From Amphibalanus amphitrite (lineage: Eukaryota > Arthropoda > Thecostraca > Balanomorpha > Balanidae): a stretch of DNA of 64,000 bases. Under the pieces are notes generated by a model. The model was not told the origin of the DNA. It made no database searches and saw nothing but the letters and a program-made list of their open reading frames with translations. Positions 12,801 to 23,200 of this stretch are shown here, piece by piece. How positions within the stretch are numbered: position 1 is the stretch's first letter; each line of letters starts with the position of its first letter. The DNA is taken from positions 248,001 through 312,000 of the forward strand of contig NW_024882031.1 in the NCBI RefSeq assembly GCF_019059575.1, given 5' to 3'. Made by a program: the position numbers and the translations under genes.

Positions 12801-15059
12801 ACCATCTTTGATCCCATTGGCTTCTTAGTCCCATTCACGATCAGAGCGAAGATTGGAATACAGCGCTGCTGGCAAGAAGGCATCGGATGGGACGAAGCAA
12901 TGCCAGCTGATCTGCTAAAATCCTGGCGTGGCTGGTTCCAGGAAGTGGAGGAGCTGCACCAGATCAGCATTCCACGCTGCTTACGCCCGGATCGTCAAGA
13001 CATATGTGATGTATCTCTGCATACATTTACTGATGCATCAGAAAAAGCATTTGGAGCAGTGACGTACATCAGGTACGTCTTCAGCGACGGAAGTGTGACA
13101 GTCACGTTCGTAGCTGCTAAGACAAGAGTAGCGCCACTGAGTGCTACCAGCATCCCTCGTCTGGAGCTCATGGGTGCGCAGGTGGGTGTACAGCTGAGCC
13201 AAAAGGTCGCCATCTCGCTTCAAATCCCAGTCGAGAACCACCACTTCTGGACTGACAGCATGAATGTCCTGGCATGGATAAAATCTGAGTCACGACAGTT
13301 CAAGCCATTCGTCGCCAACCGAATCGCCAGCATTCAGCAAGAAACCTGTCCAGGTCAGTGGCGTCACGTTCCAGGGGGCCAAAATCCTGCTGATGATGCT
13401 TCTCGTGGGCTGAGTGCGAATCAGCTCACCTCAGACTGCCGCTGGATTGCTGGACCGGAGTTCCTGCGAGGTGACCCAGCAAGCTGGCCCGAACGACGCC
13501 TGGTGGCGTCAACTCCAGAAGCTGACAAAGAACGAAGGAAGGTGAAGCTTTCCTTCCCCGCTCAGCAGCAGCAGACTGTCCTGAATGAGACCAAGTTCTC
13601 TTCTCTGAAGCGCCTTCTGAGGATTACAGCTTGGGTTATCCGTTTCAGCAGCAACTGTCGAGCGGATCATGAGCACAAAAGGAGTGGAACGCTGACAGCC
13701 GAAGAGCTGCAAGTGGCAGAAAACTACTGGATAAAGGTAACCCAGCAGCGGACTTTTCAAAAGGAACTGACTGACCTACAGAGCCATGGAGTTGTTGACC
13801 GGTCCAGTAGCATCGCCAGCCTCACGCCGCAGGTCTCTGAGACCGGTATGCTCAGAGTGACGGGTCGTCTGCACAATGCAGATGTAACAGATGATGTGAA
13901 ACATCCACTCATCCTGCCTCAGAAGAGCCACTTCACTCGACTGGTGATACAAGACGCACATGAACGGCTCAAACATGCTGGTGTGAATCACGTGCTCGCA
14001 GAGACGAGGCAGCGATTCTGGATCGTGAACGGACGGCAAGCGGTGAAATCATGGGACTTCCGCTGCAGCTACTGCCGAAGAAGACGAGCTTCACCGGGAG
14101 AGCAGATCATGGCCCCACTCCCAGAATGTCGTCTGGGAAATGAAATGCGCGCCTTTGCCTGCTGTGGGGTCGATTTCGCTGGTCCGTACTTCACTAAGGT
14201 GACGTCCAGAACTACAGCCAAGCGATACTTGTGTCTGTTCACGTGTATGGCAACACGTGCAGTTCACCTGGAGATGGCGGTTGATTTGACCGCCGACGCA
14301 TTTCTTCTCGCCTTCTCTCGCATGGTAGCAAGGAGAGGAAAGCCAAAGATGATCACAAGTGACAATGGACGGAACTTCCTGGGAGCCAAAATGGAGCTTA
14401 GTCGGATCGAACAAGCGGCTCCTGAAATCTCACGCAAGCTGGGTCAAGAAGGCGTGAGCTGGAAGCTGAACCCTCCATCAGCTCCTCACCATGGGGGAGT
14501 GTTCGAATCCATGATCAAGTCAGCCAAGCGAGCGCTGAATGTCGTGCTAACCAGAGCATCAGTGACAGATGATGAACTGTGCACAGCCTTTGCGGAAGTG
14601 GAAGCTGTCTTAAACTCAAGACCGCTGACATACTGCGGCGCAGACGCAAGAGACGAGCCATGTCTGACACCAAACCACTTCCTGATAGGACAGATGGGTG
14701 ACAGCCTGATGACGGCCGAGATGACTGCACAATCGGTAGGTGGGCTTCGCCGACGCTGGCGGCACATTCAGGAACTCGTCTCCAAGATATGGAAGCGCTT
14801 TCAGAGAGAGCTGCTGCCGACTCTGTCACAACGGCACAAGTGGCAAGAAGTGAAGAAAGACGTGGACGTGGGAGACGTCATGCTGCTCCTCGATCCCAAC
14901 ACACCGCGAGGACAATGGCCTCTCGTGGTCGTAGAGGCTGTTCACGCTGGGCAAGACGGCCATGTGCGGGTCGTAGACGTTCGACGAAACCGCCAAGTCC
15001 TCCGCCGACCGATCACCAAACTGTGCCCCTTGGACTGCAGCGGTAGTGGAGGACCCTAG
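9894..15059 (+). CDS. BEL/Pao gag-pol polyprotein (1721 aa)
   Basis: A single uninterrupted frame. In order: an N-terminal gag region of DUF1759 type (about residues 100-270, with KIPKFSGQ), Cys/His knuckle motifs at about 332-397 (CELC, CFGCLDKNHHTAEC, CQCG...HHRLLC), a retroviral-type aspartic protease with FLDGGSDTSYL near 447, reverse transcriptase with the catalytic YVDD at about 868, an RNase H region with FTDASEKAFGAV near 1044, an integrase zinc-binding region and core with DFAGPY (about 1427), TSDNGRNF (about 1489) and the glutamate in FESMIKSA (about 1537), and a C-terminal domain of the kind found after BEL/Pao integrases. All visible catalytic motifs are intact. No envelope-like frame follows. 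The start ATG at 9894 lies shortly after the primer-binding site. Confidence 0.96.
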   Translation: MATKVKRQLKAKASKLSRSLTRLETLNARNEDEDGLRDALAVVLEQSKSMDDLQEELFGLIPEEDIETELDTWNELEERKVQLICETRKMIKRNSSQTTVVDATKTAHLEPIKIPKFSGQAAQYEQFRAAFKVFVDENGHISMMEKMIRLKGYLEGEALQAIEGLTFSESDYRAALKILDKRFGGQNRQLKERLQTLRCQESIIPGDCNALRRFADLLTATVLSLKNMGDEHDIFSETLFENVFRKLPENDRESFISESIKSGSEMDLVRLEPWLQARAEIARLNADFCVTSPPSFEVPTGASESRKASGSGGHRASKKPVTSLRRNTEGKCELCSQADHVLDRCSRFKGMSIDERWEVVKKQRRCFGCLDKNHHTAECNKATRCQCGRFHHRLLCARSDTAAAGRQGAEEPTRVTTSGSAANSFRVALRTLPVIISHGGRQMHVTAFLDGGSDTSYLKQDLAEALGVTSDPEPLQIATLGGHVQTLKTKHADIMVKDTGEGPLHRLHVCTLPEVCKQLEVVNWTAEKEQWDHLRDIPFEETGTEADLLIGSDHPQLHAVLESRSGDEGCPMAERTPLGWTCVGPMREKGQVSSQIRTGAHAVTVSEEAGLDRILRQFWEIDSFQPMSDRKSPLTTDEKSAVAHAEETMAMQDGRYEVGVPWKGHTPALNQRSNNKSVALARLRSLEASLLKKPDLKDKYEEVIASNLEKGYVRKLEESDVAIQNEACWYLPHFPVVREDKQTTKVRFVMDAAFQVGGRSLNSEMLPGPKLQNDIVDLLLRFRRRPVALVGDIKEMFSQIWLKESDRCFHRFLWRNMECEREPDVYESTRIIFGGRASPFLAQKVLLHHAEKEKEDFPLAANIIKEETYVDDVMTCLETEEEARQAREELTQLLSKGGFSIRRWCSNRSAPLDGVPDEDKVTINPDSSGLPTTKILGIQWNAEADQFVYDVITPEKIVYTKRGVLSKVCTIFDPIGFLVPFTIRAKIGIQRCWQEGIGWDEAMPADLLKSWRGWFQEVEELHQISIPRCLRPDRQDICDVSLHTFTDASEKAFGAVTYIRYVFSDGSVTVTFVAAKTRVAPLSATSIPRLELMGAQVGVQLSQKVAISLQIPVENHHFWTDSMNVLAWIKSESRQFKPFVANRIASIQQETCPGQWRHVPGGQNPADDASRGLSANQLTSDCRWIAGPEFLRGDPASWPERRLVASTPEADKERRKVKLSFPAQQQQTVLNETKFSSLKRLLRITAWVIRFSSNCRADHEHKRSGTLTAEELQVAENYWIKVTQQRTFQKELTDLQSHGVVDRSSSIASLTPQVSETGMLRVTGRLHNADVTDDVKHPLILPQKSHFTRLVIQDAHERLKHAGVNHVLAETRQRFWIVNGRQAVKSWDFRCSYCRRRRASPGEQIMAPLPECRLGNEMRAFACCGVDFAGPYFTKVTSRTTAKRYLCLFTCMATRAVHLEMAVDLTADAFLLAFSRMVARRGKPKMITSDNGRNFLGAKMELSRIEQAAPEISRKLGQEGVSWKLNPPSAPHHGGVFESMIKSAKRALNVVLTRASVTDDELCTAFAEVEAVLNSRPLTYCGADARDEPCLTPNHFLIGQMGDSLMTAEMTAQSVGGLRRRWRHIQELVSKIWKRFQRELLPTLSQRHKWQEVKKDVDVGDVMLLLDPNTPRGQWPLVVVEAVHAGQDGHVRVVDVRRNRQVLRRPITKLCPLDCSGSGGP

Positions 15060-15068
15060 ATCCTCCAC

Positions 15069-15080
15069 AGGGGGGAGAAA
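15069..15080 (+). other. Polypurine tract of BEL/Pao element
   Basis: AGGGGGGAGAAA abuts the right LTR, the expected position of the plus-strand primer. Confidence 0.85.
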
Positions 15081-15308
15081 TGGACAGACGCGGCGCAGTG
15101 GAGGTAGTTTTTGGTTATTCGAAGTGAGACTTGCACGAGAAAAATATTAAGTGAAAATTTCGGAAACAGAAAAAAGAAGAGGAGAGTTGCATGGGTTTTC
15201 GGTGAGATTGAGAACGGAATGTAACTGCCTGATTTGTTTTAGCCCGCCTGCCAATACTATCTTTATTTTTTTGCCATGTGTTTGATTTGAAAGACGCCGG
15301 ACTGAACA
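15081..15308 (+). repeat. Right LTR of BEL/Pao element
   Basis: 228 bp, apparently identical to the left LTR and followed by the TGGGC target duplication. Confidence 0.93.
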
Positions 15309-16006
15309 TGGGCCATTAACTCCATACGGTCCAAGAAAGCTGGCACACTACCTTACCGTTTGTCTGGCCAATTCGGTCAAGTAATCTTCAGCATGTCTTT
15401 GCATAAGTGTGCTGCCTATTTGAAATTTATACGGCACGTTGAAAAGTTATGCGCCTGCAAATGAAAGTATGGCTGGCTGGGGTAATGCCGAAAACGTGCA
15501 ATTACGCACGTTAAAGCACGCTACGTGGACTTTACTGCTGTAGAATAGCAACGCGAATTTTTAGTCACACAAATTACACTTTCAACCGACACAACGGCCT
15601 GTTACCTATAAGGAATTATTTACCTGGCATTTTCTTTTTATATCACACAATTATAACTTCCAGTGTGCACCAAGCGTCCTCAAGCTCTTAAAACTCGTGT
15701 CAGCTTTGATAAATTCTGGATAAAGTTTGAGATAAAGTGGCAAAACATCAATGTCGGCATTCCCCGTAGATCATTTCTCCCATTTTCGGCTTTCCCCGCA
15801 GTCCGGGGCAACGCCGAAAAAGTCACTTCTTTGATATTTTTAGTTTGTGCGCTTAACGGTATGCGAATTCATCAAATGCGCCTGGTATGTTTGAAAGGCA
15901 AAAGACTGGCCTCTCGAATGACGCCAACAAGACTAGCTTATGTTGTCTACCTTGCGTGCTACGGGCGTCAGAAAAAAAGTATTCGGCGTTCCCCCAACTT
16001 CCCCTA

Positions 16007-17051
16007 TTGTACCGATCGAGACAAGTGCATTATAGCGCAGACGGTGTCGATAAACATGCTCCTTTTCCAAAGCTAATATTTTTTTTGCAAAAGCTTTGAA
16101 CTTCTCGGCATTACCAGCATTGCCAAAAATTACGTATTCGGAACACTCGACTTGCGTTGTGCCGATTAAATATCACATGTCGTCGGCCTGGGTCAGGCTG
16201 GCTATGCTTGAATGAAATACCGGAGCCCATAACGATTCGTCTTGCGTCGTACCCTCAACTTCACATTTATCCAGGTGTGGGCTCATTTTTCAGCATTACA
16301 CACGATCTGCCAGGATTGGTGGTGATTCTCGTCCCAGGTGTGCTCTCGCCACAGCCAGCGGAAGTCTATTGAGCCCAGGGGGACGAGTTCTAGATGAAAC
16401 TGTTGCGATTCTCTGCAACCGAAACGGACCAAACCTCGAGAAAGAGAAGAAAAATTGGATGGGAAAACGAGCGGGATTACATTGCATCGCTCTTGAAACT
16501 GGTTTGCAAAGGAAACAAATGATGGTTGACTGTGCTATAGGAGTTAGGTTTCGAAGTGGAAGTACGGAACAGATAGCTTCCAATGCAATAAGAACGACCA
16601 CTTTTATTAAGTTCCCTGCAGTGAATTAAATGTCACCAAAACTGCGTGGCAACCAAATAAAAAATATGTAAAAAGCATTGCCTTTCAAATAGCCTTCAAA
16701 ACCATTAATTGATATTCATACCCATGTTTATTACTCAAAATGCTGATAAGTATTAGGTAAGCACTAAAACCGGCACTTATCGGCACAGCGAGCTTCTTGT
16801 CTGTTCAACAAGAACAATCAGCTGTATGTACGGTCGCACTGTTTCACCGACAGCATCAGAATCGCTCGAACTTCGCTGGAAAATCGCCCGTTCGGATCCC
16901 GGGCTCTGGGATATACATTCCCATAAAGTCTCCAGCTTATTGTCCGTCTCAATCATCTCCATGCCTTTGAAATTCACAGAGACATGGCACCAGGAGGCAC
17001 ACGCCGGTTTTGCTTTAATCGCTCTTCTCTTTCCACTCTAGTGTCTCTAGT
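16007..17051. other. Intergenic, downstream of Ig-like gene A
   Basis: No gene recognised. On the minus strand this is the region 3' of Ig-like gene A. An AATAAAAG-type sequence (complement near 16600-16610) is a possible polyadenylation signal, about 450 bases past the stop codon. Confidence 0.4.
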
Positions 17052-17198
17052 CTAGTTGGCCACCGGGTAGAACTGAATGTCCATGTAGACCATGTCGTCG
17101 TCTGGATCACGCCGGGACCGCGAGCGAAGGCGACCCTGACAGCGGTAGAGACCCAGGTCCTCCGGTTGAATGTCGCGCAGGTAGAGCGTTGATCTGAG

Positions 17199-17272
<74 letters not shown>

Positions 17273-20200
17273 GAGAAAGAGGGAGAGAGGGAGGGAGAGA
17301 GAGAGAGGGAGAGAGAGAGAGAGAGGGAGAGAGAGAAGAAAGAGAGGGGAGAAAGACGAGAGGGTCAGAGAGATCGACGGATGGGCACGGCACTGGGCAG
17401 GCCAATGTGGTTAGGGGACAGAGTCGGTCCCACTGGCAATTGTGTTCGAGGCCCGTGAGCCTGTTTCTCATTGCAGAGAACCGGCCTCTGTCGGGATAGA
17501 ATTATCTGTCGGGGGGGGGGGGGGGTTCTCTGCCGGGCCATCAGATCTATCTCATGTCATGTAACCCCAAGCCCGGGCCGCCTAATCTGACGGGAGACCG
17601 CTGCCCTTTGGGAGGAACCTGGCGGGTCAGGACTAGGAGGCACCTCTCTCCGTATCGGGAAGGTCTTTTGTCTGGAGACTTCCTCAGGTCAGAATTTTGA
17701 ATAAGGGGAACCTGCAGTCACTGGCCACACCAATGTTAATTTCGTTTTGCATGCCTCACATATCCTTTATACATTCGCACTCGCATAGCGGGGCAGGCGC
17801 CTGCCGGCGCGGCAGCAGTCGTATACGATTTTAGGACTAAAGTACGTATCGCTAAAGTACGTAGGACAAAAGTACGTATGCAAATGTTCGTACGCAAATA
17901 TACGTAGGCGCTAAAGTTCGTATGCCAAAAGTACGTACGCAAATGTTCGTACGTAAAAGTACGTATGCAAAAGTACGTAGTGCATAAAGTACGTATGTCA
18001 AAAGTACGTACGCAAATGTTCGTACGCAAAAGTACGGATGAAAAAGTACGTAGTGCATAAAGTACATATGCCAAAAGTACGTACGCAAATGTTCGTACGC
18101 AAAAGTACGTATGCAAAAGTACGTAGTGTAAAAAGTACGTATGCCAAAAGTACGTACGCAAATGTTCGTACGCAAAAGTTCGTATCCAAAAGTACGTAGT
18201 GTATAAAGTACGTATGCCAAAAGTACGTACGCAAATGTTCGTACGCAAAAGTACGTTTGCAAAAGTACGTAGTGTATAAAGTACGTATGCCAAAAGTACG
18301 TACGCAAATGTTCGTACGCAAAAATTCGTATGAAAAAGTACGTAGTGTAAAAAGTACGTATGCCAAAAGTACGTACGGTTCGTATGCCAAAGTACGTAGT
18401 GTATAAGTACGTATGCTAGAAGTAGGGTATAGTAGTGTAAGTTGGGCCACTTTTTCTTTATTGCTGCCCTGTTGCCATACTATAGGGAACTCATGATAAA
18501 TTCATTAGGTACCAAATAATATAGCTTTGTTCCTTTCGCCCATTTACTCATCGAGAAATTTGGCTATGCCTTGTAACAAATGCTCATTAAATAAAGAATA
18601 AGAAAGGTATTACACATTGATCAACTTACCCCATGGGTGGGGTACGTACTTTATACCCTACGTACATTTGCTATACGTACTTTTGTCCGTGACGTATTTG
18701 GTCCACACGTAGGGTAGACCGGGGCAAGTCGCCCCGCCGAGGTAAAACGCCTGGCGGCCCCACCGATATCTCTCGGAACTGACAGGGTTCTGGGGAAAGG
18801 TCCTCTCTTCTGTTAAACGTGCACTTTATGATCATTATATGAGCTGGAAAGAAATTGTGATAACTCTCTAGGGAGATATAGCCAAAAATGTGTTGTTTTT
18901 TTAGTGATTTTTATGTTTGGTCATCTGATTATGCATCCTCGCTTTCTTTTGTAGTCCACATCAGGTTAACGACTTTTATGTATTTTGAACAACTATTGTC
19001 TAACGCTTACAGGGTGGGGCAGCATAATCGGGAATAAATATCAAACGGGATTATTTGGTCATGAATTTAAAAATACAGCTCCAAGCACTATTTTAGCAAC
19101 ATCCCATCAATTGGTCACCTTTTACCTATCTCTCATCCTATGTGACCGCCCTCGGCGTCGATGACCTTCTCAAGGCGGGTCCAAAAGCACGCGCATGCAC
19201 GTGCAACCTCCTGCTTGTCCATGATCGCCCATCAGCATCGTACCTTGCACTGAAGACCGTCTTTACTGATGATAAGTTGTTCATTAACCTTCTACCAAAA
19301 AACGCTCCATGTAAAGAATTTGGTCGGATTTAAATCGGCGGAGTTGAAGGACCAGAAGTTTTTGGTTCATCTCAGGTGGAGGTGCCCTACACAATAACAT
19401 GTCGTCCTCACTGCAGTACCAGCACGGACAGAGTCCTCGTAAGACGTGATCTGGACCGTCAGTGATCCTCTGTTCCGACGGCTCCACATGAGTCTGCCAC
19501 AGTGCGGATGTATTTACCAGAGGTGCTCATTTTATCTGGGCTCGATGAAGTAGGGTGCACCACGTGCACCTCCCTTGAAGACCACCCATAGGTCCATCAC
19601 CCCAACAGGATGTTTACTTTGCATGACCGCTGGAATATTCTCGATACAATCCCCTATATGGCTTGCCATTCTTTTTTGTCGTATTCCAGTCGGTGGTGAG
19701 ATTTTTGGTCGCTGAAGTTTTGAACATTGTTTCTTTTTAATATGCTCAAGAGCGTCTTCCTTATATTCAAGTGAGTCATCTGTATGTCCTCTGCTAAGAG
19801 TTATTTTACGACGATTACGTTAACCTTTTGTCCTAAGTATTCCCACACAATCCTTATTGTCCGTGATAACACGTTGACCTGTCCAGCAACCTTTACGTGG
19901 AATTGCAGGGGTTTCAACAAAATGTTCTTGTTTTACTCGTTTAACATTAGTGTCTATGGGCGCGCGCAAAGCACTTGGAGCACCGTCGAACTATTTTGCT
20001 GCTCTTTTCCAGGAGGTTGCATGCTCATGGATGTAGTCATGTTAGATGATGCACAACTTTTGGGCGTTTCATTGCCATGCTATAATTTATCAAAATAATG
20101 TCATGCCTACTCATGATTAGAGCCCAAAAAGCATTCCCGATTATGCTGCCCCACCCTGTATAATGCCGGGTTGGTTCGTGTTAAATTATGTCTTGCTGGA

Positions 20201-23200
20201 GCGCAAGGCGTTGTTCGCTGACCGAACTACATGATGGGGCAAGATGATGGGGTAAAACACCCCAGTAGGTCGCGGGGCAAAAAGCCCCATGGGGCGTTTT
20301 ACCTCATGTGTTGTTCGGACTACCCACTTCCTAATGTTCGGTAGCTGGCGAACAGCAAGTTTCTATGCATTTATATGTATTTTTCTCAGCAACTGTATGG
20401 CAAAGGAAGTGTATTGTTAACTGATTTGCATTGCAATAATTTATTATTTGGCCTTATGAGGCACGTGAAAAACCTGCTCATACAATAGTGTCATAGCTGA
20501 ACACCTGATAGGATGGAAGGTGCTAACTTCAGTGCCGTGCCTCCAGCGGTCTAACGGATCTCTCATATAAGATTTAGCCAACTACCATGGTTAATCTTTA
20601 AGCTAGACTCTAGAGTATGGGGCTTCTTGCCTCAGGCCGTGGGGCGTTTTGCCCTGGGGTTGGGGCAAAATGTCCCATTTGCAGTTGCTTCACAAATTAC
20701 TTCCTAGCTGGGAGTCCGATCATAAGTGAATGAATTTGAGGGGTGGAATTCAAAGTAAAATGTCCAAAGAACACATTGAGCACAAATTTGGCCTTCCAGG
20801 TGATGTAGCACAAAATTTAGGTAGGCCTGGTAGGCCTATGTAGCAAAATAGATTATCTGGGGCGTCTTGCCCAAGGTCTTTACCTTGTGTCTTTATCCTT
20901 CATTATACCCTACGTACATTTGATATATGTACTTTTGTACGTGACGTACTTTTGTCCATACGTTTACGTACTTAATACCCTTACGTACTTCTGCCATACG
21001 TACTTTTGTCCGTGACGTACTTTTGTCCGTGACGTACTTTTGTCCATACGTACTTTTTACCCTACGTACATTAGCTATACGTACTTTTGTCCGTGACGTA
21101 CTTTTGTCCATACGTACTTTATACCCTATGTACTTCTGCGATACGTTCTTTTGTCCCTGACGTACTTTTGTCCATACGTACTTTTTACCCTACGTACATT
21201 AGCTATACGTACTTTTGTCCCTGACGTACTTTTGTCCATACGTACTTTATACTGTACGTACTTCTGCGATACGTACTTTTGTCCCTGACGTACTTTTGTC
21301 CATACGTACTTTATACTGTACGTACTTCTGCGATACGTACTTTTGTCCCTGACGTAGGGGAAGGTGGGGTAAGACGGCCCAGCGGGGCAAGACGGACCAC
21401 CAGCCCTCCCGGCTGAACCGCTGCTGGTATCTACTGCTTTATGCACTCACTATGTTTGTTTTCCTTCGTAACAATGGCCACCTTGAGCTCATGCTGCTAG
21501 GATGCATAGCTTTTGAGTTATTGAGAAAAATGTTGTTTTTCGTCAAACCGATCTAATATAAGAGGTCCACGGGTGATTCAATTACGGCGCCTTTCTTGCA
21601 TGATTAGTTTCTATTTTGCACTTAACTGTGAAGAACAAAGTTATAAACTTAGCTATAGTCACACTTTAGGAAAGGCAAGGTTTTGCAATGTTGGGCTATT
21701 TGACATATACGTCATGATAATGACAGAATTTAGGTTTGGGGCAAGACGGACCACTGTGATCCATCTTACCCTGTGGTGGTCCATTGTACCCTGCATATGG
21801 AAAGTTCTTTTCCAAAACATTGACACAAGTTTAAGTAAGCTAATTTTTCAGGAAGGAGTCTTTGTTGCATGTGAGCCATGCATGCAAGTGCTCAGTTAGC
21901 ATGCATTCATGCCAAACGACAATCAACACACATGTTCCTGACTTTTAGCTGCACTTCCATCACACATGAGTAAAGAATAAAGGCTCATTTTGTGATTTTA
22001 CCATTCTGGTTACTTTTTCTTACAAGAGTACAGAGCAGAAGTGTAACACACATGAACGGATAGCAGGCACTGCTGGGTGGTCCGTCTTTCCCCACGTTTT
22101 TTCTTGTCTGAGTTTTTGATATGTCACTCTTTAAGAGCATCCACCACCTAGATGTCTTTAATTTGAAATTTAGTCTTTACACATATCAACAGAGGAAGGA
22201 TTGAGCATTCCGAAGACTATAAATAATATGAATTACGACAGCAGTGTAGCAAGATATGCGGCCTCAAACCTTAGCTGGTCCGTCTTACCCCACCTTCCCC
22301 TACTTTTGTCCATACGTAGTTTATACTGTACGTACTTCTGCGATACGTACTTTAATCCTACGTACTTTTGCTTACGTACTTTTGTCCTACGTACTTTAGC
22401 GATACGTACTTTTGTCCGTAACCCGTCGTATACCTAGCGTGACTTTTCTCACTAATACTTGACTCATTCTCCGCCAGAGGCGCTGCTCACCGGTCGCCCT
22501 GTGTGTAGACGCGCAGGCTGGAGCGGAAGTGGTCGTCGTTGTACCAGTCGCGGTAGCCGTTGATGTAGTCGTCGTCCCTCATCAGACCGCGCCTGTAGTC
22601 GTAGTGTCGCGAGCGGCGGTAGTGCGGACTGTCGTAGTAGCGCCGGTAGCTGAACCGGTACCGGCGGCGGTCCCGATCGCCCCGCTCCCGGTGACGCAGC
22701 ATCCGGTAGCGGCGGAACGGCGAGTCGTAGTCCCGGCCCCGTCGGCGGTAATCGTCGTCCTCGTCGTACACCTTCCACCAGACGATGTCCTGTGGGGGAG
22801 CACAGTGAACGTACTGAGATGGCGCATGCATTGCGGTCTGCGCAAAGTGAAAAAGTTTTTTTAAGGACCTCTTAGCAAGAAATGTTTATTTTTAATCGTT
22901 TAGGCCCCTTCGTTGAATGCAATAACAACTTTCTTATTTCACGGGCCTTCGGTGAGAGGATAAAGCATGAGACGTTGGGCCACCGATTTATGCACAGCAG
23001 TGATCGAGCCAGCCCGCTGATGCTGGTGTGCCACAGGAGAGCGAACCATTTAACCGCTTAAACGGTTACTATCCCTTTGTCCACCGTCTACATATTAGAA
23101 TTTCGCAGGCTTGGAGTGACAATTGCACCAAATGTAGGCATGGGTAATAGGTACTAGTGACTACTAGGGGCTTAGCTTACTAAGAAATCTAAAACGTATA

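Larger units (their letters stand above)
9623..15308 (+). mobile_element. Complete BEL/Pao LTR retrotransposon
   Basis: A 5686-bp element with 228-bp LTRs (9623-9850 and 15081-15308) that begin TG and end CA and look identical by eye, a tRNA-type primer-binding site after the left LTR, a single long gag-pol frame, a polypurine tract just before the right LTR, and a TGGGC target duplication. Identical LTRs and an unbroken frame point to recent insertion and possible activity. It landed inside the TA-flanked element spanning 7521-16004. Confidence 0.95.
7521..16004. mobile_element. TA-flanked DNA element, interrupted by two later insertions
   Basis: The left end reads TA then GGGGAAGTTGGGGCAATGCC. 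The right end is its imperfect inverted copy, ending CCAACTTCCCC then TA at 16005-16006. Two other elements sit inside: a TA-flanked element at 7985-9161 and a BEL/Pao retrotransposon at 9623-15308. Removing them and their target duplications leaves about 1.6 kb. That remainder holds further copies of the end motif (for example near 7545, 15480 and 15805) but no recognisable transposase, so it looks non-autonomous. The TA flanks suggest the Tc1/mariner or another TA-targeting superfamily; the exact superfamily is not established. Confidence 0.65.
18711..20880. mobile_element. G-rich-ended element in the foldback body, host to a mariner relic
   Basis: The left end reads TAGGGTAGACCGGGGCAAGT then CGCCCC. 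Near 20858-20880 the inverse reads AAGACCTTGGGCAAGACGCC, an imperfect inverted match. The motifs GGGGCAAAA...GCCCC and GAGGTAAAACGCC recur inside (about 18740, 20265-20310 and 20635-20680). The right boundary is uncertain because the flanking minisatellite has similar sequence. No transposase belongs to this element itself; the mariner relic at 19010-20158 is nested in it. Confidence 0.5.
17821..22433. mobile_element. Large foldback element with minisatellite arms, inside intron 2 of gene A
   Basis: The outer ends are inverted copies: GTATACGA at the left, TCGTATAC nearby at the right end. Positions 17839-17878 and 22373-22412 are perfect 40-base inverted repeats. Each arm is an array of units around GTACGTATGC / AAAAGTACGTA: about 17840-18420 on the left; 18640-18712, 20905-21355 and 22303-22433 in the opposite orientation on the right. 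The body holds several other elements (about 18711-20880, 19010-20158 and 21357-22300). This is the structure of foldback transposons: long inverted arms made of tandem subrepeats. No target duplication is obvious. It ends 57 bases from the exon 2 donor of gene A. Confidence 0.75.

Noticed and set aside
17839-18418. CRISPR-like regular repeats
   Set aside because: Units vary, have no unique spacers, and the DNA is clearly from an animal; it is a minisatellite arm.
17736-18450. Three overlapping long minus-strand frames rich in RTFAYVLLAYVL-type repeats
   Set aside because: They are open only because the minisatellite unit lacks stops in those frames; all three frames are equally open.
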